DNA from: Bacillus sp. 2205SS5-2
GTDB taxonomy: Bacteria > Bacillota > Bacilli > Bacillales > Bacillaceae_K
Direction of reading: 5' to 3'
Assembly: GCF_037024155.1 (NCBI RefSeq)
Contig: NZ_JAYKTS010000004.1
Coordinates: 62,001-126,000, forward strand
Length of the DNA stretch: 64,000 bases
The first letter of the stretch is position 1, and each line of letters begins with the position of its first letter. Below the pieces are notes generated by a model. The model was given only the letters and a program-made list of their open reading frames with translations. It had not been told where the DNA came from and ran no database searches. A program made the translations under genes and the position numbers. This document shows, piece after piece, positions 18,563-28,706 of the stretch.

Positions 18563-19165
18563 CTATTTCTGAAAAGGTAGATCAAGATCTACCTTTTGTT
18601 TGCGAAGGGAATACCAATAGGCCAAGCCAATTGATACTAAACTTAGCCAAAAAGTAAAATAACCAATTTCACTGATGTAGAGGTGTAAACTAGAATATAT
18701 AGGGTATTGCATATACACATAATCGATAATATCATTATGTAAGGTCCAAATAGCGGCTAGAAGTAGATGCCACCCTTTTATTCGGTAAAACGGCGCATAG
18801 AGCAGCCCTTGAATCGCCATCGCTCCATGAGAGACAATCAACATATATCCCTGCCAAGGAAGATACCCCGTCACATTTAAGGTCAACAAGTTCATCACTA
18901 CAGCCCAAACGCCATATTTAAACAACGTGACGATGGCTAACGCTTCAATTACACCCCAATTTTTCCCAAATAAAAAAGCGAAAAGTGCTAAACAGAAAAA
19001 CAAACTAGCCGTAGGACTATCTGGAACAAACGGAATAAAATAAGCACTCGTTATTTCAAGTTGCGGCATATACCAAATATATCCATATGCCGTTCCGAAA
19101 ATGTTTATTAACAATAATAAACCAATAAAACGTTTATCTCCTAAAATTGAATATATAATAGTCAT
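18563..19165 (-). CDS. ypjA: DUF1405 membrane protein YpjA
   Basis: About 200 residues with six or more hydrophobic segments and conserved WYMPQL and HNDIIDY motifs typical of DUF1405. ATG 19165 is chosen because GAGGGTGA lies seven bases upstream; a start 16 codons earlier lacks a ribosome binding site. The function is unknown. Its place after the qcr operon is the standard Bacillus order, with a terminator between them. Confidence 0.88.
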   Translation of the reverse strand: MTIIYSILGDKRFIGLLLLINIFGTAYGYIWYMPQLEITSAYFIPFVPDSPTASLFFCLALFAFLFGKNWGVIEALAIVTLFKYGVWAVVMNLLTLNVTGYLPWQGYMLIVSHGAMAIQGLLYAPFYRIKGWHLLLAAIWTLHNDIIDYVYMQYPIYSSLHLYISEIGYFTFWLSLVSIGLAYWYSLRKQKVDLDLPFQK

Positions 19166-19237
19166 CAAAATCACCCTCTGTTTCCAGTTCAAATAGCTAG
19201 AAATATAAACCATTTCAAATAATATTTCATCACTCTG

Positions 19238-19271
19238 TAAAAAAAAGAGCCAGTATATGAACTGACTCTTT
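19238..19271 (-). terminator. qcrABC terminator
   Basis: On the minus strand GAGTCAGT and ACTGGCTC pair (one G-T) and are followed by eight T residues. The hairpin starts six bases after the qcrC stop. Confidence 0.85.
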
Positions 19272-19276
19272 CCTCA

Positions 19277-20041
19277 TTATTTTTTCGACATCTCAGATAG
19301 GTATTGAGCAAGTTTTTCTAGTTCTTCATCAGAACCCTTGAAAATACCACCCATCATACTACCTTGACCATTCACAGCAATATCTGCCACTTCTTCTGGG
19401 TCTAAATCAGCACCTACTAGAGCAGGTCCAGCTACACCTTCTAAGTTCTCACCATGACAGTTAATACAGGTTTGATCTGTGTAGATTTGATATCCCTCAG
19501 CTTCTTTATCAACTTCAACTTCAGCGACAATTTTCCCTTGAGCTTTTGCAGCATCCCAATCATGGAATGCTACTGATTGCCATGTTAAGAAAATAATCCC
19601 AGCTAGAGCTAATAACATAAAGCCTGTTGCAAAAGGACGCTTCGACGGTTTACGTTCAGGTCCACGATCGATAAAAGGAGCTAACAATAAGCCACCAAAA
19701 GCAAGTCCTGGAACAATAAATGCTCCAACTACGTTATAGGGACCTGAAGCAAATGGAAACTTCAGCAATTGATATAGAAATAAGAAATACCAGTCAGGTA
19801 ATGGAATATAACCCGCATCTGTTGGGTCCGCAATACGTTCAAGCGGCGATGGGTGAGCAATTGTCAAACTTAAATATCCGATTAAGAATACAGCTCCAAC
19901 CATCCATTCTTTTAATAGAAAGTTGGGCCAGAAGGCTTCTGTTTTCCCTGGGAATTCCGAATAGTCTTTAGGTATGTTCGGTTTTCGTTCTGCTGGTACT
20001 CGTGAGTCACCAACAAATTTCATCCCTTTTCCGCGATGCAT
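19277..20041 (-). CDS. qcrC: Menaquinol:cytochrome c reductase, cytochrome b/c subunit
   Basis: QcrC of the Bacillus bc complex fuses the C-terminal cytochrome b part (subunit IV-like, three membrane helices, about residues 45-165) to a cytochrome c domain. The heme attachment site CINCH is near residue 194 and the distal Met ligand is in the SMMGG segment. The 254 residues match the B. subtilis length. The complex moves electrons from menaquinol to cytochrome c at the membrane. Confidence 0.97.
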   Translation of the reverse strand: MHRGKGMKFVGDSRVPAERKPNIPKDYSEFPGKTEAFWPNFLLKEWMVGAVFLIGYLSLTIAHPSPLERIADPTDAGYIPLPDWYFLFLYQLLKFPFASGPYNVVGAFIVPGLAFGGLLLAPFIDRGPERKPSKRPFATGFMLLALAGIIFLTWQSVAFHDWDAAKAQGKIVAEVEVDKEAEGYQIYTDQTCINCHGENLEGVAGPALVGADLDPEEVADIAVNGQGSMMGGIFKGSDEELEKLAQYLSEMSKK

Positions 20042-20092
20042 ATTTGTCCCCCTCCTTCATTTATAGATTCATCATTAGTATTGTGGATTTTA

Positions 20093-20767
20093 CTACAATG
20101 GTCCTGAAATACCTTGTTTACGGATCATTATGAAATGAGCGCCCATTAATCCAAGTAGTGCAGCCGGAAGGAAGAATACATGAATCGCAAAGAAGCGTGT
20201 AAGTGTTTGAGCACCGACAATATCAGGATCTCCAGCGAGCAATGTTTTTACAGCATCTCCAATAAATGGAGTGGCTCCAGCAATTTCTAAACCTACTTTA
20301 GTTGCAAATAGCGCTTTCATATCCCAAGGTAATAAATAACCTGTAAAACCTAATCCTAGCATGACGAAGAATATTAATACTCCGACTACCCAGTTTAATT
20401 CACGAGGTTTTTTATAAGCACCCTGGAAGAATACACGTAGTGTATGTAAGAACATCATCACGATAACCAGACTTGCTCCCCAGTGATGCATACCTCGGAC
20501 AATTTGCCCGAATGCTACTTCATTTTGAAGATAGAAAACGGATTGCCAAGCATTTTCAATGTCTGGCACATAATACATTGTTAAAAACATACCAGATAAA
20601 ATTTGAATTACAGTTACAAAAAAAGTTAAACCTCCAAAACAGTAAACGAATGCCGAAAAGTGATGGGCCGGGTTTACGTGTTCCGGTACTTCGTGGTCTG
20701 CAATATCGCGCCATAAAGGCGTAATATCTAGTCGCTCATCGACCCAATCATAAATCTTATTAAGCAT
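20093..20767 (-). CDS. qcrB: Menaquinol:cytochrome c reductase, cytochrome b subunit
   Basis: The 224-residue cytochrome b6-type protein has four transmembrane helices. Heme-ligand histidines are seen in HHWGAS and HTLRVF and in the fourth helix around AIHVFFLP. GYLLPWDMKA is the quinol-site region. It lies between qcrA and qcrC in one operon. The sequence is strongly conserved and complete. Confidence 0.97.
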   Translation of the reverse strand: MLNKIYDWVDERLDITPLWRDIADHEVPEHVNPAHHFSAFVYCFGGLTFFVTVIQILSGMFLTMYYVPDIENAWQSVFYLQNEVAFGQIVRGMHHWGASLVIVMMFLHTLRVFFQGAYKKPRELNWVVGVLIFFVMLGLGFTGYLLPWDMKALFATKVGLEIAGATPFIGDAVKTLLAGDPDIVGAQTLTRFFAIHVFFLPAALLGLMGAHFIMIRKQGISGPL

Positions 20768-20781
20768 GTATTACGCCTCCT

Positions 20782-21288
20782 TTACGAAATATTGTTTGCC
20801 ATTGGCTTACCTAAGTATAAGTAGCCGTCACGCACTTCTGTTGGGTATGCATCTAGTGGTCCAAGTGGTGGAGTTCCTTTTACATTTTCACCAGATTTCT
20901 TGTACCTGCCTAAATGGCATGGGCAAAAAAATTGGTTTGGGTGCTCTGGATCACTGTTCCAGTTCACGGTACAACCTAAGTGTTTACATACTGGTGATAA
21001 TGCGATAATTTCGTCTGCTTCATCCTTGTAAACCCAAGCTGATTGTGTAACATCTGATGTGTACCATGCATCTACTTGTTCATACGTAAAATCAACACGT
21101 ACCGGTTCTGCTGATAAATCAGCTACTTTAAATGGTGTCGCTTTAAAGTCTCCAGCTTCCGTCTTTTTCAAAACGGGATCCACAGCAAAACGAACCATTG
21201 GCATTAACATACCAGCAGCCATAAAACCACCAACACCAGTCAGTGTATAGTTAAGGAATTGACGTCTTGATACACGTTGTTTGCTCAT
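20782..21288 (-). CDS. qcrA: Menaquinol:cytochrome c reductase, Rieske iron-sulfur subunit
   Basis: QcrA holds the 2Fe-2S cluster: ligands are seen in CKHLGC and CPCHLG. The N-terminus has a Tat-like SRRQFLNYTL motif followed by a membrane anchor (about residues 10-32). GGGGGAAGAAGG precedes ATG 21288, giving 168 aa; a longer open frame upstream has no ribosome binding site. It is the first gene of qcrABC and has a clear promoter 75 bp upstream. Confidence 0.97.
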   Translation of the reverse strand: MSKQRVSRRQFLNYTLTGVGGFMAAGMLMPMVRFAVDPVLKKTEAGDFKATPFKVADLSAEPVRVDFTYEQVDAWYTSDVTQSAWVYKDEADEIIALSPVCKHLGCTVNWNSDPEHPNQFFCPCHLGRYKKSGENVKGTPPLGPLDAYPTEVRDGYLYLGKPMANNIS

Positions 21289-21361
21289 CCTTCTTCCCCC
21301 CTCTATCGTAAGGTCAGTCCAGCGGACATATTCGCACAAAATATAAAACTAGGACATACTC

Positions 21362-21390
21362 ATGATATATCAATCTTTTCCGAAGGTCAA
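21362..21390 (-). promoter_or_regulatory. qcrABC sigma-A promoter
   Basis: TTGACC, a 17-bp spacer and TATCAT on the minus strand. It lies between the ypiF stop and the qcrA start. Confidence 0.75.
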
Positions 21391-21435
21391 TATAAGACTA
21401 GCCAAAATCCATCATTGTGCTTAAAATTATTGTAA

Positions 21436-21900
21436 TCAAGTTCTTTGCCATACTTCGATAAATATTTTAAGCAACGATTTCACTTGATCCTCCATTATAG
21501 AACGTTTGTATTTCTCATCCATATCCTCAAGAGGTATTGCTGGAATCCAAATTAGCTTTCCAGATAGCTTGTCCTTAGATTCTTTCCATTCAGGATCACT
21601 AGTTACATACATAATATGTTTAAATGGTAATTTTTGCACAGCTGTCGTCCATGATTCTAGAAGATGCAGCTTTTCTTCTTTTCCTATTTCTTGTAAATAT
21701 GTAACATTTGGAAGCATCAGGAGTCTCCCTTTAAATTGGGTTTCTATTTGTTGAGTTAGAACGCTAACAAACTCCATAGTTGACGCATTTTTCTTCATTT
21801 CATCCCCAAAGGTAATCGGAACAAGTGGGAGTACCACCGTATCAATATATTCACTTTCCTTACTAATTTGCTCAAGATCTGCCACATTCCAGTTCATCAT
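21436..21900 (-). CDS. ypiF: DUF2487 family protein YpiF
   Basis: A 154-residue soluble protein with the WNVADLEQ start and DTVVLPLVPI segment of the YpiF family. The function is unknown; the pairing with ypiB upstream of qcrABC is conserved in Bacillus. Two ATGs occur in a row at the start. A long inverted repeat separates it from ypiB. Confidence 0.85.
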   Translation of the reverse strand: MMNWNVADLEQISKESEYIDTVVLPLVPITFGDEMKKNASTMEFVSVLTQQIETQFKGRLLMLPNVTYLQEIGKEEKLHLLESWTTAVQKLPFKHIMYVTSDPEWKESKDKLSGKLIWIPAIPLEDMDEKYKRSIMEDQVKSLLKIFIEVWQRT

Positions 21901-21947
21901 TCCACCTCATTTATGTTCATTGCTTTTATCATATCATTTCTCACCGC

Positions 21948-22000
21948 GTCACACCTAAACAAAGCTCTCCAATAATTAGAGAGCTTTGTTTAGGTGTGAC
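21948..22000. repeat. Perfect 22-bp inverted repeat between ypiB and ypiF
   Basis: Arms 21948-21969 and 21979-22000 are exact complements around a 9-base loop. Neither side has a T-tract, so ordinary intrinsic termination is doubtful. It could stabilise or process the ypiA-ypiB mRNA. Confidence 0.7.
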
Positions 22001-22019
22001 TAGTCTATTTTCTAGCGCT

Positions 22020-22562
22020 TCAATATCCTAGATTATTTAATTTAGCAGAAAGCTCGCGAAATTTTTGTTCGTCCTGATTATCCAGTGCAAGATCAATTTC
22101 CTTCAGTAGTTTATTACGATTAAAGTCTTCCATCACCTTTTTGAGAAATTGCTCCGCCAATAGCCGGTCTTTTTCATTCACCTTCATATATTTCGGCATA
22201 AAAGGATTTTCCTCCAAGACTGCCGCGTATTGATACGTCTTCTGAGCTGAGCGAAAATTCAATTGAATATAAATATCTTCATCTCGATTTAAACGAATGT
22301 CATGGAAGGATTTCTCAGCATCCGTTGTCATGACGTTTTCTTTATAAAACTTGAATGGAGCTTCATCCATACAATGCGTCGACATGATCAAACCTCTTGG
22401 ACAATATTGAGCTTCATCAACAAAATGGACTTTTTCCATAAGTTGATCATGACTCATTAAATAATTTAATATCCAAACACATTCTCTTCGCTTCAGTTGA
22501 TAATGATTAAGAAACCAGCGGATAAAATCTTTCTTCTCGTTGACAGATACAGGGGTGGCCAT
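22020..22562 (-). CDS. ypiB: UPF0302 protein YpiB
   Basis: The 180-residue protein matches the UPF0302 family: [11 protein letters not shown] near residue 25, the [12 protein letters not shown] segment near 47, and a C-terminal IDxALD helix ([14 protein letters not shown]). The function is unknown. It lies 34 bp after ypiA and is probably cotranscribed with it. Confidence 0.88.
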   Translation of the reverse strand: MATPVSVNEKKDFIRWFLNHYQLKRRECVWILNYLMSHDQLMEKVHFVDEAQYCPRGLIMSTHCMDEAPFKFYKENVMTTDAEKSFHDIRLNRDEDIYIQLNFRSAQKTYQYAAVLEENPFMPKYMKVNEKDRLLAEQFLKKVMEDFNRNKLLKEIDLALDNQDEQKFRELSAKLNNLGY

Positions 22563-22596
22563 ATTATTTCCCTCCTCTGCATAATTTTTTGGTGGT

Positions 22597-23859
22597 TTAT
22601 TGACTAGCTAGTCGTTCTAACAGTAAAGCAATGTTTTCATTCGTAGGATTTTTGGCTTGTAAATCCTCGAATACTTTCTGAGCCTCTGCTTGTAATCCTT
22701 CTTCAAGGAGAAAATATCCATACTCTTCAAGGAAATCTTCATTTTCTTGTAAGTCAGTATAGGCTTCTTGGTAATTTTTTAAAGCTTGAGCATATTGTTC
22801 TAATGCATGATTCGCTTTAGCATTATCCCATAAAAACTGCGGTACATTCGTTCCTTCTTGATTGACAAGGTTCACAATTTCTAATACCTCTTCGAATTTC
22901 TCTTCCGCCAACAGCAAGACATTTAAGGTTAAAGCGGCTTCAATATACTCTGGATCAAGAGCCAATGCGTCTCTAAGATACTTTTCTGCACGATCAACTT
23001 TCCCTAACTTAAACGCGATCTTCCCACCATAGAACGATAACTCTTTTTGAAACGAATCTTGCTCGAGTCCTAGTTCTATACTTTGAAGGCTATCTTCTAA
23101 CTGCTCTTCATGCTCATATGACTTGGCTAGATAAAGGTACACAGAATGATAATCTTTATCTATCTCTAGGACTCGCTTAAACTGCTTGATAGCTCTTTCG
23201 TACATACCTGCTTGAAACGCGGTAAAACCATACCCAAACAACATGTTAATGTCTACATGATGATCGATTGCTTTTTCAAAATGAGTGAGAGCTTCTTCAA
23301 AGGCACCTCCAGCACTCAACGCTTCTGCCATTCGTTGATGAATATTTATTCCTGCCATCTCAAAAATATTCCTCTTTAGTAATGAATCATATTGGCGAAT
23401 TGCTTCTAAAAATTTCCCTTGTTCGGAATACAATTCACCTAATGCAAAATCAATCACAGGTTCTTCTTTCAATATACTTTTTGCTTCAACTAGCTTCCGT
23501 TCACTTACTTCAAATAATCCTTGCATTTGATAGAGGTCTGCTACAAGGAGAAGCGCTCTTGGGTATAAAGGATCTTCTCGTCTAATAGGTTCTAATTCCA
23601 TTAATGCTTCTTCTTCTAAATCCATCTCTACTAGCGTTTCAGCTAACATCACCTTTAATTCTGTTTCATCAGGATAAGTCATTAAAAGATCTTTAAGTAA
23701 GCTTTTTGTTTCTTCTAAAAAACCTAAAGAATAAAGCTCTTCTGCTAAATCAAATTTCTCTTCGTCAGAAGCTGTTCGAAGGACTTGTTGAAAATACGAT
23801 TGTGCAGATTGGAGGTCTCCATTATGTAGAGCCTCAGTCATTTTTTGTGCTACATTCAT
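22597..23859 (-). CDS. ypiA: TPR repeat protein YpiA
   Basis: About 420 residues built almost wholly of tetratricopeptide repeats, with recurring A-x-x-x-Y/F and P spacing (for example [15 protein letters not shown] and [13 protein letters not shown]). It is cytoplasmic and acidic and probably acts as a scaffold. ATG 23859 follows GGAAGG; the upstream extension in the same frame overlaps the preceding gene and is not needed. In the B. subtilis order ypiA follows aroE (here aroA), but one extra gene intervenes in this genome. Confidence 0.9.
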   Translation of the reverse strand: MNVAQKMTEALHNGDLQSAQSYFQQVLRTASDEEKFDLAEELYSLGFLEETKSLLKDLLMTYPDETELKVMLAETLVEMDLEEEALMELEPIRREDPLYPRALLLVADLYQMQGLFEVSERKLVEAKSILKEEPVIDFALGELYSEQGKFLEAIRQYDSLLKRNIFEMAGINIHQRMAEALSAGGAFEEALTHFEKAIDHHVDINMLFGYGFTAFQAGMYERAIKQFKRVLEIDKDYHSVYLYLAKSYEHEEQLEDSLQSIELGLEQDSFQKELSFYGGKIAFKLGKVDRAEKYLRDALALDPEYIEAALTLNVLLLAEEKFEEVLEIVNLVNQEGTNVPQFLWDNAKANHALEQYAQALKNYQEAYTDLQENEDFLEEYGYFLLEEGLQAEAQKVFEDLQAKNPTNENIALLLERLASQ

Positions 23860-23884
23860 TCTTATAATCCTTCCTATACTTCGG

Positions 23885-24781
23885 CTATACAAAGAATGCC
23901 GGTGTTTTAATTATTATCTCCTGTCCGATCGTTTCATCAGAAAATGTTTGATCAAAGAGCTTAACAGTCTTTTCTCGTAGGACGGTCAAGAGGAGTCTAT
24001 CATTATCATAATGAATCCTGGGCTCTTCTTCAACTTTTGTGTTTTCCGAAGGATAGTAGAGGTTATAACTAATTTCTCCACCTACTAAAAAATTCCCTCT
24101 TTTCGGGTATATTCCAATTTTTTTCAAATATCTAATAGGAAGTGGTCGATAAGCTTTCATTGGTGCAGGAATAAAAGGGATTTTGTCTTTTTGTAGTGTT
24201 TTTTGCCAAACGAGCTCTTTTCTTTCTTGGGAGATTGTGTCGTTTTTAGTATTAAAATGGGGAGCAAAAACAATCGGATAACGATCTAATGCTTGTTTTA
24301 TCCAAGACCACTTAATTTCATTCACTTGCTCATTGGAAGTGAATTGGACGCGAATGATTGGGATTTTATACCTTTTACACTTTCGAACGAAATCAAGTGT
24401 CACAATCTCGAATGGACAAGTGATTCCTAATGTATAGTCGATTCCAATTTCCTGTAATCCTTTTCGTGCTTCTTTTAATGTAGATTCCAACTGGTATTCG
24501 TACTTAATTGGTAAAAACACGAGGACGGTAGTACATCCTTTTTGGAGGAACTGAGTATTAATATATTCTTGCTTTTCTTGATTCGAAGCTGTTACGGGAA
24601 AATTCCAATCGGCCATGGTATGAGTAGGGGTTAACGTGAACGGTTCAAGGTTCATCCTCATATAGCGATAATAAGAATATTCTGGTTGAATTCCTTGTAT
24701 TCTCCCATTTTGAACTAACATAGACCCACTATATACACGTTCATCTGTGGACCAATTTGCTTTATGAATAATATAGGACAT
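23885..24781 (-). CDS. Unrecognised protein, possible degenerate amidohydrolase fold
   Basis: A 298-residue soluble protein. The first 30 residues (GSMLVQNGRIQGIQ) and the C-terminus (TVLREKTVKLFD) look like the small beta-sandwich that flanks amidohydrolase barrels. The middle has alternating strands such as TTVLVFLPIKY, DYTLGITCP and YPIVFAPHFN. The expected HxH after strand 1 is absent (TLTPTHTMADW), so metal-dependent catalysis is unlikely. It sits between aroA and ypiA on the same strand, 26 bp before ypiA. I do not know its function. Confidence 0.55.
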   Translation of the reverse strand: MSYIIHKANWSTDERVYSGSMLVQNGRIQGIQPEYSYYRYMRMNLEPFTLTPTHTMADWNFPVTASNQEKQEYINTQFLQKGCTTVLVFLPIKYEYQLESTLKEARKGLQEIGIDYTLGITCPFEIVTLDFVRKCKRYKIPIIRVQFTSNEQVNEIKWSWIKQALDRYPIVFAPHFNTKNDTISQERKELVWQKTLQKDKIPFIPAPMKAYRPLPIRYLKKIGIYPKRGNFLVGGEISYNLYYPSENTKVEEEPRIHYDNDRLLLTVLREKTVKLFDQTFSDETIGQEIIIKTPAFFV

Positions 24782-24844
24782 TTTGATCTCACCCCTTCTC
24801 TCTTCTTATGACAAGCTATGAGAAGTAGGGAGAAAAAATGCCTC

Positions 24845-24880
24845 AAAAAAAGACCGACACCATTAATTAGATTGTCGGTC
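24845..24880 (-). terminator. aroA terminator
   Basis: GACCGACA and TGTCGGTC are followed on the minus strand by seven T residues, 26 bp after the aroA stop. It ends the aromatic operon. Confidence 0.85.
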
Positions 24881-24905
24881 CTTTAAGATTCTATAAATGC
24901 TTTTT

Positions 24906-26195
24906 TTATACTAGTGAATGTAGATCTTTAAAAAAATCGGGATAGGATATAGAGATGGAATCTTCTTTCGTAAGGTGGATGTCTCCTTTAGTAATCAAGG
25001 AAGCTATCGCTAACATCATGCCAATACGATGATCATGTCTTGAAGAAACACTTCCTCCGTGTAGCAATGTTTTTCCTTCTATGATCATCCCGTCGTCTGT
25101 TCCCCTTATGTTCGCACCTAGTGTGGATAATTCATCTACAACAGCCTCAATACGATTCGTTTCTTTCAATTTTAATTCGGATGCATCCTTAATAATTGTG
25201 GTTCCCACTGCTTGAGTCGCAAGCAGGGCAATGACAGGGAGCTCATCTATCAGTGTCGGTATCATATCACCTTCAATTGTGATACCAGATAACTCGGACG
25301 ACTTCATCGTAATATCTCCCCAAGGTTCTGCTGAATCATCCATCTCATTTTCTGTTATCTCAATTTGAGCACCCATTTGCTTAAGTACGTTTAGGATTCC
25401 AGTTCTCGTAGGGTTCAACCCTACGTTTTTCAAGGTAAGATGACTACCCGGTGTAATAGCCGCTCCTACTAAAAAGAATGCTGCTGAAGAAATGTCCCCA
25501 GGAACAGAAATCGCTGTTCCTTTTAAAGCTTGACCACCAGAAATCGTTATACTTTTCTCTTCAACATTTCGTTGAATTTTCCCACCGAACATTTCAATCA
25601 TTCGCTCTGTATGATCACGACTTTTCATTGGTTCAATAATGGTTGTATTCCCATTTGCTTGTAAGCCTGCAAATAGAATGGCAGATTTAACTTGAGCACT
25701 AGCAACAGGCATCTCATAGGTTATCCCTGTGAGCCCTCCACCTCTTATGGCAAGAGGTGCGTATTCCCCCTTGTTACGACCATCTATTTTTGCTCCCATT
25801 TGTGCTAAGGGGGTGACCACTCGTTTCATCGGCCGCTTCGCAATCGACTCGTCACCAATAATAATTGAATGAAAGGGCCGACCAGCAAGCAATCCCATTA
25901 GAAGTCTTGTCGTGGTTCCTGAATTGCCCATATGTAATAGATTCAATGGCTCTATTAGTGCATCAAGCCCATCTCCATATACAACCAGTTTTTCATCATC
26001 TTCCTCAATCCTTACACCGAGTTCACGAAAGGCAGCAACTGTACTTAAGCAATCCTCTCCTCTTAAAAAATGGCGGATCTCCGTCTTCCCTTCTGCGATA
26101 GCGCCAAACATCACCGCACGATGGGAAATCGATTTATCACCAGGTACCATCACTTCACCTTTAAGACCGTCTAGACTTTTCTTTAATATTATCAT
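24906..26195 (-). CDS. aroA: 3-phosphoshikimate 1-carboxyvinyltransferase (EPSP synthase)
   Basis: AroA (called aroE in B. subtilis) joins shikimate 3-phosphate and phosphoenolpyruvate. The 429 residues show [12 protein letters not shown] (phosphate-binding Lys), [16 protein letters not shown] near residue 91, and KSRDHTERM near residue 190. AAGGGTGA precedes the start. It is the last gene of the aroC-aroB-aroH-hisC-tyrA-aroA series. Confidence 0.97.
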   Translation of the reverse strand: MIILKKSLDGLKGEVMVPGDKSISHRAVMFGAIAEGKTEIRHFLRGEDCLSTVAAFRELGVRIEEDDEKLVVYGDGLDALIEPLNLLHMGNSGTTTRLLMGLLAGRPFHSIIIGDESIAKRPMKRVVTPLAQMGAKIDGRNKGEYAPLAIRGGGLTGITYEMPVASAQVKSAILFAGLQANGNTTIIEPMKSRDHTERMIEMFGGKIQRNVEEKSITISGGQALKGTAISVPGDISSAAFFLVGAAITPGSHLTLKNVGLNPTRTGILNVLKQMGAQIEITENEMDDSAEPWGDITMKSSELSGITIEGDMIPTLIDELPVIALLATQAVGTTIIKDASELKLKETNRIEAVVDELSTLGANIRGTDDGMIIEGKTLLHGGSVSSRHDHRIGMMLAIASLITKGDIHLTKEDSISISYPDFFKDLHSLV

Positions 26196-26205
26196 TTCAT
26201 CACCC

Positions 26206-27306
26206 TTATATTAGATATACATCATACGTTGTATTCCCTTGGATACATGCCGAGGCTTTTTGTCGATCTCTTTCATTTTGAAAACTAATGACTAATATCC
26301 CAAAAATATCTTCTCTCGTTTCAACGATACGAATATTCGTTAAACTAATCCGTTCATCTGCTAGATATCCTGTTATCTCAGAAATAATTCCTGGATAATC
26401 AGGAACATCAATATAAAGATCATAGTATGCAGGAATAGCCCCTTTTGTAGATTGTGGAAGCTCATCCCGATATTCTTTAGCACTTTGAAAAAACGCCAGT
26501 ATTTCTTCGTTATTTTCTTGTTGAATTAGGTCCGAAAGTAGGTTCATCTCCTGCTTCCAATTTTCTATGAGCGTTAACAGAACCTGTTTATTTTCTAGCG
26601 TGATTTCTTTCCACATTGTTGGGCTCGAGGATGCGATTCTTGTAATATCTCGAAATCCACCCGCAGCGAATCGTCTCGTCAATAAGGAATGTTCAGATTC
26701 ACTTGCTGCTAGGCGAACTAGCGCCGAGGCAATAAGATGCGGAAAGTGGCTGATAACTCCTGTTACATAGTCGTGTTCTTGTGCAGTCGTTAGGACAAAT
26801 TGAGCTTTGGTACCTTTTAACCAATGCTGAATCGTTTGAATGGCGGTTGAATTCTCTTCATCTTGAATTAAAATATAGAATGCATTTTCAAATAACACTT
26901 TCTTAGCTGCTGTCACTCCAGTTTTGTGAGAGCCAGCCATCGGATGTCCACCAATAAACGTAAATCCTTTGCTCTTTAAAAGAATCGCTTTCTCTAAAAT
27001 TTGCTTTTTTGTACTTCCAGTGTCGGTTATGATGACATCAGATTTTAAAGAAAGCTGACTAAGAATCTCTATGATTTGCTTCGTTTGGATCACGGGTGTA
27101 GCTAAAATAATTAAATCGGCTTCCACTGCGCTACCCTCAATGGTTTCAGCCACTTCATCAATGATACCTAACGCAACGGCTAGTTCGGCATCCTTCTGCT
27201 GTGCATCAAAGCCCATTACACGACAAGTTGGATAGGTGTGTTTAATATTTTTCGCAAGTGATCCACCGATTAAACCTACCCCAATGATTAGAACTGTCTT
27301 GTTCAT
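26206..27306 (-). CDS. tyrA: Prephenate dehydrogenase with ACT domain
   Basis: TyrA oxidatively decarboxylates prephenate to hydroxyphenylpyruvate for tyrosine. The Rossmann motif [11 protein letters not shown] is at the start, [11 protein letters not shown] carries the catalytic His, and [11 protein letters not shown] belongs to the dehydrogenase C-terminal domain. Residues from about 295 form an ACT domain ([21 protein letters not shown]), probably for tyrosine feedback. Length 366 aa. A 10-bp gap separates it from hisC and from aroA. Confidence 0.97.
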   Translation of the reverse strand: MNKTVLIIGVGLIGGSLAKNIKHTYPTCRVMGFDAQQKDAELAVALGIIDEVAETIEGSAVEADLIILATPVIQTKQIIEILSQLSLKSDVIITDTGSTKKQILEKAILLKSKGFTFIGGHPMAGSHKTGVTAAKKVLFENAFYILIQDEENSTAIQTIQHWLKGTKAQFVLTTAQEHDYVTGVISHFPHLIASALVRLAASESEHSLLTRRFAAGGFRDITRIASSSPTMWKEITLENKQVLLTLIENWKQEMNLLSDLIQQENNEEILAFFQSAKEYRDELPQSTKGAIPAYYDLYIDVPDYPGIISEITGYLADERISLTNIRIVETREDIFGILVISFQNERDRQKASACIQGNTTYDVYLI

Positions 27307-27316
27307 AAGTCACCTC

Positions 27317-28414
27317 TTAGCTATCTGCAATTTGTTTTAAGAACTTTCTTAAAGAAGTGATCACCTTAATATTCGTCTCTTTTCTTCCTACCGTAACGCG
27401 GATACAGGTTGGATAACCTAGTGCCGTTCCTGAGCGAACAATATATCCTTCACGTAATAGATACTGGAAGACTTTGTCTCCATTCATTTTTAAATCTATT
27501 AATACAAAGTTTCCTTGTGATGGGTAACAATAAAGACCGTGCTCTTTACAAAACTCTTCATACAATTCAATACCTTCAATATTTTTTTGTCTACATGTTT
27601 CTATAAATGATTGATCTTGTAAGGCTACGGTCGCTGCTCCTTGGCCTAACGTATTATTATTAAAAGGCTCACGTAAAGGATCAAGTTTGCTTATGATTTC
27701 ACTTGAAGCGATCCCATACCCCACTCGAAATGACGCCAATCCATAGATCTTTGAAAATGTTCTTGTCACGAGAAGATTTGGAAATCTTTTAATAAAATCC
27801 ATTGAATCATGGTAGTCGTCAGCTGTCACGTATTCATAGTACGCTTCATCTAAGACAACTAGCACATCGTCTCTAACACCTTCCATAAACCTCGTTAACT
27901 CCTCATGGTTGATATATAAACCTGTTGGATTATTGGGGCTACATAGCCATACAACAGCTGTTTCACTATTAATTTGACGTAACATCTCATCAAGATCATG
28001 CGCTCCATCCACTAGAGCGACTTCTCTAATCTCTGCTCCTTCTATCATGGCATTATGCTTGTATTGTGGAAAAGAAGGAGACGGCATCACGGTATTCACC
28101 TCCGGATGTAACAGCGCCCGAGCAATCATCTGAATAACCTCATCTGAACCGTTTCCAAAAATAAGCTGATTTTCCGATATTTGCAATCTACTGGCAAGTT
28201 CCTTTCTTAAGCTAGTTGAAAATCCGTCTGGATAGACTTGTGCAGCCAACTGGGTTTCCTTCAAGAATTTATCGACAAGAGAAGAAGTTCCATATGGATT
28301 CTCATTGGAAGCCATTTTGGTGATTTTGCTTAGTCCTAATTCTCGCTTGACTTCTTCGACGGATTTACCTGGTTTATATGCTTTTATATTACTTACTCCT
28401 GTTTTCCATTTCAC
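27317..28414 (-). CDS. hisC: Histidinol-phosphate / aromatic aminotransferase
   Basis: This class I/II PLP aminotransferase acts in histidine synthesis and, in Bacillus, also transaminates prephenate-derived keto acids; its position between aroH and tyrA fits both roles. The substrate loop SNENPYG and the PLP lysine in TFSKIYGLASFRVGYG are visible. GTG 28414 is favoured because GAGGTG lies seven bases upstream; an ATG at 28429 has no ribosome binding site. About 365 residues. Confidence 0.93.
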   Translation of the reverse strand: MKWKTGVSNIKAYKPGKSVEEVKRELGLSKITKMASNENPYGTSSLVDKFLKETQLAAQVYPDGFSTSLRKELASRLQISENQLIFGNGSDEVIQMIARALLHPEVNTVMPSPSFPQYKHNAMIEGAEIREVALVDGAHDLDEMLRQINSETAVVWLCSPNNPTGLYINHEELTRFMEGVRDDVLVVLDEAYYEYVTADDYHDSMDFIKRFPNLLVTRTFSKIYGLASFRVGYGIASSEIISKLDPLREPFNNNTLGQGAATVALQDQSFIETCRQKNIEGIELYEEFCKEHGLYCYPSQGNFVLIDLKMNGDKVFQYLLREGYIVRSGTALGYPTCIRVTVGRKETNIKVITSLRKFLKQIADS

Positions 28415-28706
28415 GTCCAAACACCTCATACTGGTTTCTATAACCATTTAGTTTCCATTGTACACACAGGTTCTTTTCAAATACATTTTTGCTAATTAAT
28501 CTAGTTCTCTGTGCATTACTCTATTCAGGTAAAGATTTCTTTAACGCAGACGAAGAATTGTTCTGAAACCTATACTTTTAACAGGATATACACTGATGAG
28601 AAAACAGCCAATGTGTTAAACAACTACTTATTTTTTTGAGATTGCGATCCATCTTATCCTTCCTTTAAAAAAGAAACAATGTTCCCTTACAAGGCGTTCA
28701 TTTTCA
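28415..28706. other. Spacer at the usual position of the trp operon
   Basis: B. subtilis carries trpEDCFBA between aroH and hisC. Here there are only 292 bp without a coding frame. I saw no run of GAG/TAG triplets that would mark a TRAP site and no trp gene remnant. Confidence 0.7.
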
